Source: CAVVFX01 sp963747535 (lineage in GTDB: Bacteria; Acidobacteriota; Terriglobia; Bryobacterales; Bryobacteraceae). From it: 64,000 nucleotides of DNA. The stretch covers positions 1,063,674 through 1,127,673 of the forward strand of contig CAVVFX010000017.1 of NCBI GenBank assembly GCA_963747535.1. Reading direction: 5' to 3'. The notes under the pieces are model-generated. The model was given only the letters and a program-made list of their open reading frames with translations, ran no database searches and was not told the DNA's origin. Positions 58,926 to 64,000 of the stretch are shown here, piece after piece (position 1 is the first letter of the stretch; every line of letters begins with the position of its first letter). Position numbers and translations under genes: made by a program.

Positions 58926-60788
58926 ATGAAAGACCGCAACGAAACAATACAACGACTGCAGGACGAAACGTTCGATGTGTGCATCATCGGCGGCGGAGCA
59001 ACCGGCGCCGGCTGTGCCCTGGATTCACAATTGCGCGGCCTTAGAACCGTGCTGTTGGAGGCCGAAGACTTCGCGTCGTCGAGTTCCAGCGCCTCTACCA
59101 AGATGGTTCATGGCGGTGTCCGCTACCTGCAGGAAGCCGTAAACGATCTTGACGTGAACCAATACCACCTTGTGGAGTCCGCTCTACAGGAGCGTTCTTT
59201 TATGCTGCAGAACGCCCCGTTTCTCACTCGTAAGCTGGAGTTCCTGGTACCCTGCTTCAGCCATTTCGAAAAATTCTACTACGGCCTTGGCATGAAGATG
59301 TACGATTGGATCTCCGGCAAGGCCAGCTTGTTTCCCAGCCGCCTCCTTTCGCGCGATGAGGCGGTCTATCGCATGCCCGCCATCCGGTCTGAGGGGCTCG
59401 TCGGCGCGGTGGCGTACGCTGACGGCCAATTCGACGATGCCCGATACGGCGTCACGCTTCTGAATACTTTCACAGGTGCTGGAGGCGCAGCCTTAAACTA
59501 TGCCCGCGTTACCGCCTTTGAAAAGAATCACGCGGGCAAACTTAGTGCTGCGAAGGCTGTGATCCAACCGTCGGGCCGCGAGCTGAAGATAGCCGCGCGC
59601 GCCTTCGTCAACGCGACTGGATCGGTCTCCGACACCCTGCGGCAGATGGCCTCACCCACCGTGCCGGCGCGCATGCGGCCCAGTAAAGGCGTGCACATCT
59701 TATTCCCGCTGGATGGCTTCCCTAATTCCGATGCTCTGCTGGTTCCTAAGACGGAAGATGGGCGCGTGATCTTTGCCGTCCCGTGGAACGGGCGTCTCAT
59801 GGTGGGAACTACCGACACCGGCTACACGCCTGGAGAGGAAATGGTCGTGACGCAGGAGGAAATCGAGTACCTGCTCCGTCAGTTGAACCCCTACCTGCAT
59901 AAGCCCCTCGCCGTCGATCAAGTGGTCAGCGGCTTTGCGGGCATCCGTCCACTGGTCGCATCCAAGGATGTTGTTGATACCAAGAAACTCATCCGCGACG
60001 ACGAGGTCGAGTTTGACTCCGACAGCGGCCTCGTCAGCATCTTGGGTGGTAAGTGGACGACTCACCGTCTGATGGGTGAAGAGACGATTAACAAGGTACA
60101 GGAGTATCTTGGCGGGCACGTGACACCGTCCACGACCCGCGATCATCCGCTTCAAGGGTCATCCGGAGGATGGCTGGCCATTGCCGCGGGATGGGCGTTC
60201 GCAGTGCTGGTCGGGGTATTGACCGCGATGGCGTGCGGTAGCCCGGATGCGCATTTGAACCCGGCGGTTACGCTCGGCATGGCGATTACTTCGGGCGATT
60301 ATTCGAAACTCGTACCGTATATTGTGGCGCAGATGCTGGGCGCCATCGTGGGCGCGATTCTGGTATGGCTCCACTTCCTTCCGCACTGGCGCCTGACTGA
60401 GGACCCCGACGTCAAGCTGTCATGTTTCTCGACGCTACCGGCGATCAGAAGTACCGAGGCCAACCTGACGAGCGAAATCATCGGTACGTTCGTTCTGGTG
60501 ATGGTGATCTGCGCAATCTTCTCCAAGCAAGTGGCGCCCCTCGGTCTGGCTGCCGGTGTGGGACCTTATCTGGTTGCTCTTCTGGTGTGGGCGATCGGCC
60601 TGTCCCTCGGAGGGACAACAGGATATGCGATCAATCCAGCGCGCGATTTGGGGCCCCGCATCGCTCATGCAATTCTGCCTCTTGGGCAGCGGCCGTCATT
60701 CAACTGGAGTTATGCTCCGATACCGGTTATCGGCCCGTTGATCGGCGGCGCGATTGCTGGATTGTTCGTGCATGCGGCCCATTTCTAA
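58926..60788 (+). CDS. In-frame fusion of glycerol-3-phosphate dehydrogenase and glycerol channel
   Basis: 620 residues; GAGGAT 7 bases before the ATG. Residues 1 to ~410 are GlpD: FAD-binding CIIGGGATGAGCALDSQLRG, SSASTKMVHGGVRYLQEAVN, LLSRDEAVYRMPAIRSEGL, GVHILFPLDGFPNSDALLVP and VSILGGKWTTHRLMGEETIN. It then goes directly (DHPLQGSSGGWLAIAAGWAF) into an aquaglyceroporin with HLNPAVTLGMA and YAINPARDLGPRIAHA, the two NPA motifs. GlpD lacks its normal C-terminal ~100 residues, and GlpF lacks its first transmembrane helix. It looks like a deletion that joined neighbouring glpD and glpF genes. Whether either half works is doubtful. The junction is near 60150. Confidence 0.88.
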   Translation: MKDRNETIQRLQDETFDVCIIGGGATGAGCALDSQLRGLRTVLLEAEDFASSSSSASTKMVHGGVRYLQEAVNDLDVNQYHLVESALQERSFMLQNAPFLTRKLEFLVPCFSHFEKFYYGLGMKMYDWISGKASLFPSRLLSRDEAVYRMPAIRSEGLVGAVAYADGQFDDARYGVTLLNTFTGAGGAALNYARVTAFEKNHAGKLSAAKAVIQPSGRELKIAARAFVNATGSVSDTLRQMASPTVPARMRPSKGVHILFPLDGFPNSDALLVPKTEDGRVIFAVPWNGRLMVGTTDTGYTPGEEMVVTQEEIEYLLRQLNPYLHKPLAVDQVVSGFAGIRPLVASKDVVDTKKLIRDDEVEFDSDSGLVSILGGKWTTHRLMGEETINKVQEYLGGHVTPSTTRDHPLQGSSGGWLAIAAGWAFAVLVGVLTAMACGSPDAHLNPAVTLGMAITSGDYSKLVPYIVAQMLGAIVGAILVWLHFLPHWRLTEDPDVKLSCFSTLPAIRSTEANLTSEIIGTFVLVMVICAIFSKQVAPLGLAAGVGPYLVALLVWAIGLSLGGTTGYAINPARDLGPRIAHAILPLGQRPSFNWSYAPIPVIGPLIGGAIAGLFVHAAHF

Positions 60789-61312
60789 ATAGTCTGTTTG
60801 GACAATCGGTTGTTGTCTATGAGGAGGTCTTCTTTGCTTGCCGCAGAGCTGGATCTCCTCATTTACATTTGCTGCTTTATGAAATAACAAAGCAATGCGC
60901 GGACCATCACCCTTGTCAGCAGACGTGGCCAGGATTGAAGTGTGCCTGTGCATTATTCAGGTGAAAGTGTCGAGCCCTTGCCGATTTCAGTGGGCCGGCA
61001 GGCTGGTGGAGGCCTCGGGAGTGAGTGATTCAACGCTTCAGTTGCAGGTGGTGGCTGGGAGAGAAAGATAAAGTTAGATCCTGGTATCGCCGAGACCTGG
61101 TCTGGACCAGCAGCGTCTTCGGGCGGTCCTCAACCCCGGCCATGGCTAGGGCCGCAGCTCTAACGCTGATACGGCCGGCAAGATCGATCGAGATGAAGTT
61201 GGCTTGCAGGCCTTCAGTAACGAGCTTGGAACCAGCTTCTTCGCCAGCGTCTTATTGCGGGCACCTACACGGACGGCGCCACCACGGAAAGGCTCGCTCA
61301 CGGTGCGGCAGA
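60789..61312 (+). other. 524-base gap, no gene supported
   Basis: Between the fusion gene and the minus-strand hydrolase gene. AGGAGGTC (60820-60827) has no good frame after it. A short frame near 61170-61250 (TAGKIDRDEVGLQAF) vaguely recalls an EF-hand loop, but without partner or start. I regard it as non-coding or decayed. Confidence 0.45.
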
Positions 61313-62794
61313 TTAAAACGCAACCGGTCCTACCGCTCCGATCCAGCGGCTAACTCTGGTTGGGTCATTCTTGTCCATGTAGAAGAAATGAGCCATGGAA
61401 GGTTTCACAATGCTCTTGATGGGGTCGTCTGGTCTCATGGTCACGATTCCCCGAAAGACCTTGAGCGGCCCGCCATCCCAATACTCCACCACGTCATGAT
61501 GCGCGGTAAAGCCCGTGTCGATGAATGCTTTCAGGTTCTTCCGGATCGCTTCGCGTCCATGCCAATCGGCAACGCCGAGATTGCAAACTGCATCTTCCGC
61601 AAAGCAGTCGAAGCCTTTGCCGAAGGTCTTGTCATCGATTTCTTTCCAGAATGCTAATAGCCATTCCGGCGGTGCGGCTTTTGTGAAGAGGACGGTATTC
61701 TCTTGCGTAGTCATGCTACTCTCCTTGGTTTGAAGTGGGTTGCTGATAGGCGCCGCATCGGCACCCTGAAGAGGAATGGTGGCCAACGAGTAGATCGCGG
61801 CGAGTGATTCCTGTTTGATCGCTGGCGCCTGAAGCGCCCCCGCCAACCGCTCTCTCAGAAATGCGCCCATGGCGTCAAGAGCCTGGTTGGCGGCGTGCAT
61901 TCTTCCGACGGCGTTAGTGAACCCATGGGCCATGCCCATCCACACGTCCAGCGTTGCATCGACGCCCGCTGCGACGGCACGCTCCACATAGCGGCGCGAA
62001 TCGTCGAGCAGCACTTCATCGTCTCCGACGTGCACGCGGATCGGGGGCAGAGCGGTCAGATCTCCAAAAAGAGACGAGGCCAGCGGATTCTTCGGATCTG
62101 CGTCGCCCAGGTAGGAACGGACGAGTCCGGCGGCCTGGGACTTGAGGAAATACGGATCGGCCTCTGCGCGCGTTTCATAGCTGGCGCCGCTGAGCGCGAG
62201 GTCCGTCACCGGCGATAGCGTAACCGCTCCAACCGGGAGTACACCTCCCGAGGCACTTTGCGCAGTGGCGATGGAGAGAAGCACGAGGGCCAGATTGCCT
62301 CCCGCCGAGTCGCCGCTCAGCGCGATGTTGCGCATTCCCTTGTCCACGAGCCCGCGGTAGCAGGCCTCGGCATCCTTGACGGCCGCGGGAAACGGATGTT
62401 CCGGTGCGAGCCGGTAGTCGGGTATGAATGCCGCTGCTCCAGCTCTCAGGGCGATGTGGCCCACCAGGTTGCAGAATGCCTGGGCTGTCCCCCAGTTAAA
62501 CCAGCCGCCGTGCAGGTGAAGGATTGCTCTGCCTTCGCGCGTCTCCGCCGGCTTGGCCCACCAGCCGGATATCCCTCCGACGGCGTCTTCCTCAAAGGTA
62601 ACGCCTTCAGGGGCTTCGACCCGCTCGATGATGCCGTTGAACGGAGCGCGGGCGGTTATACCTTCGAGCTTGCCCTTCATGCCCGCCACGGCGGATCGCA
62701 AGGCGGTCATGGCGGCAGCGTCCTCAGAGGTGAGGGGATGGACGAACGACCAGGGACCGTTCGCGGGTTCGCTCTTGTGCATAGCGGATTGCAT
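61313..62794 (-). CDS. Alpha/beta-hydrolase fused to NTF2-like (SnoaL-type) domain
   Basis: 493 residues. Residues ~60-320 are an HSL-family alpha/beta-hydrolase: oxyanion HGGWFNWG, IPDYRLAPEHPFPAAVKDAE, nucleophile GDSAGGNLALVLLS, HVGDDEVLLDDS (Asp) and MAHGFTNAVG (His). After a linker (AAPISNPLQTKESS) comes a ~130-residue NTF2/SnoaL-like domain (LLAFWKEIDDKTFGKGFDCF, AEDAVCNLGVADWHGREAIR). An AAGGAG (minus 61721-61726) sits 6 bases before an ATG at 61714, where the second domain could start on its own. So this could be two ORFs made one by a lost stop, or a real fusion with internal initiation. AGGAGAA precedes ATG 62794. Confidence 0.85.
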   Translation of the reverse strand: MQSAMHKSEPANGPWSFVHPLTSEDAAAMTALRSAVAGMKGKLEGITARAPFNGIIERVEAPEGVTFEEDAVGGISGWWAKPAETREGRAILHLHGGWFNWGTAQAFCNLVGHIALRAGAAAFIPDYRLAPEHPFPAAVKDAEACYRGLVDKGMRNIALSGDSAGGNLALVLLSIATAQSASGGVLPVGAVTLSPVTDLALSGASYETRAEADPYFLKSQAAGLVRSYLGDADPKNPLASSLFGDLTALPPIRVHVGDDEVLLDDSRRYVERAVAAGVDATLDVWMGMAHGFTNAVGRMHAANQALDAMGAFLRERLAGALQAPAIKQESLAAIYSLATIPLQGADAAPISNPLQTKESSMTTQENTVLFTKAAPPEWLLAFWKEIDDKTFGKGFDCFAEDAVCNLGVADWHGREAIRKNLKAFIDTGFTAHHDVVEYWDGGPLKVFRGIVTMRPDDPIKSIVKPSMAHFFYMDKNDPTRVSRWIGAVGPVAF

Positions 62795-63051
62795 TTTTCC
62801 TTCTCCTTTGTTTCATTAGTGTTGTCTGCCGGTAAACACAGGCGGCGTTCGTTCTCAACCAAGCCGCCGGACCAACTGGAGTTCGAGGCCGATAGTGGAG
62901 CGCCGACCTCATGCGTTGCACCACCTGTTGCGAGGGACCCCAGTCTCTCAGCGGGCGCTGAGCATCGTTCAGGGTTATTTGGTTGTCACAACTGACGTGA
63001 CGAATGGTCGAGGCTCGGTTGTCGATCCATCGGATTTGCGCACCAGGCGGC

Positions 63052-63795
63052 TTACTTGGAGGCGGTGCCACCATCCACTGGCAAGTCGATTCCAGTGATG
63101 AAGCTGCTCTCGTCGGAAGCGAGGAACACGGCTGCCGCGGCAAGCTCATCTGCGGTTCCAAGTCGTCCCATTGGGATCATCTTCCGGAAGTACTCGCTTG
63201 TACCCTCCGGAGAACCTTTAGACCCGACATGGACCATGGGCGTCTCCGTCGGCCCAGGGCTGATCACGTTCGCTCGGATGCCGCGGCTGGCCAACTCAGC
63301 GGTCCAACTCCGGACGAAGGAGACCAAAGCAGCCTTCGTCGCGGAGTATGCGCCGTAGCCCGGAATGCCCATCTGCCATGCCGCCGATCCGGAGAGGATG
63401 ATCGATCCGTTGTCGGTCAGCAGCGGGAGCGCCTTCTGCACCGTAAAGTATACCCCGCGTGCGTTCAGATTGAAGTGCTTGTCGTACGTTTCTGGCGTCG
63501 ATTCTGCGAGTGAGACAGGATCTACGACGCCGGCATTCGCGAAGACGACATCGACGCGTCCCTTCACCTTTCGCACCACTTCGTAGAGATGATCAAGATC
63601 TTCGAGCTTCGAGACATCTCCCTTAACGGCCGTTACATTCTTGCCGATCAGCAAGACCGCCGAATCCAATTCGGCTTGACGACGCCCGGTGATAAACACG
63701 TAGGCCCCTTCCTTTACGAAGCGCTTGGCCGTAGCAAGGCCTATCCCGCTATTGCCACCAGTGATTACAGCTACCTTCCCGTCTAGTGCGCCCAT
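63052..63795 (-). CDS. Short-chain dehydrogenase/reductase
   Basis: 247 residues, classical SDR. Cofactor motif VITGGNSGIGLATAKRFV at ~10-27, NAGVVDP and VKGDVSKLED, catalytic Ser in IILSGSAAWQM and the YxxxK pair in YGAYSATKAALV. The ending (MGRLGTADELAAAAVFLASD, FITGIDLPVDGGTAS) is the usual SDR tail. AGGAGAGGTAA precedes the ATG. The substrate is unknown. It shares strand with the hydrolase gene 258 bases downstream, and the two may form one transcript. To its right (63796-64000) no feature is supported. Confidence 0.92.
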   Translation of the reverse strand: MGALDGKVAVITGGNSGIGLATAKRFVKEGAYVFITGRRQAELDSAVLLIGKNVTAVKGDVSKLEDLDHLYEVVRKVKGRVDVVFANAGVVDPVSLAESTPETYDKHFNLNARGVYFTVQKALPLLTDNGSIILSGSAAWQMGIPGYGAYSATKAALVSFVRSWTAELASRGIRANVISPGPTETPMVHVGSKGSPEGTSEYFRKMIPMGRLGTADELAAAAVFLASDESSFITGIDLPVDGGTASK

Positions 63796-64000
63796 TTACC
63801 TCTCCTTTGACCATCGCTGCTCCGCGTTATTACGGAACACTTCTACTGATGTGGCGCGGGCGCACCCGATTCACGACTTGCACTGTAATAGGAACGTGGC
63901 GGGCAAATGTACGAAAACAAGCAAGAAGATGGGACGACCGGTCAACTCGGCCGAACCGAAGCCCTCGACCGGATATCCGGCTGATTGCACCTGAGTCTCC

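Noticed and set aside
61170..61250. Possible EF-hand loop
   Set aside because: Only one weak loop-like stretch (TAGKIDRDEVGLQAF), with no start or second loop.
61025..61657. 210-codon plus frame over the end of the hydrolase gene
   Set aside because: Overlaps the coding part of the NTF2-like domain on the other strand and has no family signature.
1..64000. CRISPR arrays, rRNA genes, intact insertion sequences
   Set aside because: No regularly spaced direct repeats, rRNA signatures or complete transposase genes were seen in either strand.

Overview
The window looks like a piece of a GC-rich chromosome from an Acidobacteriota of the Solibacter/Bryobacter type. The clues are a protein ending in the roughly 230-residue Solibacter-type C-terminal domain (TIGR03437), a GloVer-repeat protein, an SBBP-repeat relic, DUF1080 and TolB-propeller/winged-helix regulators, many small exported proteins, and a carboxypeptidase-type N-terminal domain on a TonB receptor. 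This assignment rests on remembered family distributions; no search was run.

Layout. (1) 1-2.5 kb: a minus-strand vitamin B12 unit: cobalamin riboswitch, a frameshifted cobU, then a TonB-dependent receptor that runs off the left edge. (2) 2.6-13.2 kb: ordinary chromosome: spermidine-synthase-like membrane protein, exported proteins, tdh, comF, HNH nuclease, response regulator, SH3 lipoprotein and two overlapping glycosyltransferases. A palindromic dispersed repeat (four copies seen) sits at gene ends. (3) 13.2-23.4 kb: an accessory block of secreted proteins: several frameshifted genes, a phage-tail-fibre-type C-terminal fragment, a very large Ig-like/IPT protein ending in an HExxH motif, and two paralogous exported proteins flanking a third one. 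(4) 23.4-43.2 kb: metabolic chromosome: PIG-L deacetylase, LacI regulator, DUF481 protein, SGNH esterase and SAM hydroxide adenosyltransferase, iscS-mnmA-acyltransferase, cysC with a sulfatase relic, an orphan pair of urea-amidolyase-associated proteins, and a sugar group (DUF1080, arabinose-isomerase-like, GH39-like). (5) 43.5-56 kb: a decayed integrative-element zone. A complete tRNA-Pro(UGG) lies at the left. Its 3' half is repeated 9.5 kb to the right, and each copy is followed by the degraded 3' end of a tyrosine-recombinase gene running towards the tRNA. Inside are a relaxase relic, a second recombinase relic, a TIGR03437 protein, a broken GloVer/lipase gene and a split LigD pair (polymerase and ligase, convergent). 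To the right of the second copy are a 5'-truncated gene, a SWIM-finger relic and a molybdopterin-oxidoreductase relic. (6) 56-64 kb: OprB-type porin, ACS-family transporter, an in-frame GlpD-GlpF fusion, an alpha/beta-hydrolase fused to an NTF2-like domain, and an SDR oxidoreductase.

The strongest candidates for something unusual are the GlpD-GlpF chimera, the tandem tRNA-Pro islands carrying LigD functions, and the secreted locus around the HExxH Ig-like protein. A caution runs through the window: nearly all frameshifts are single-base changes, several in short C or G runs, so some may be sequencing errors and not decay.
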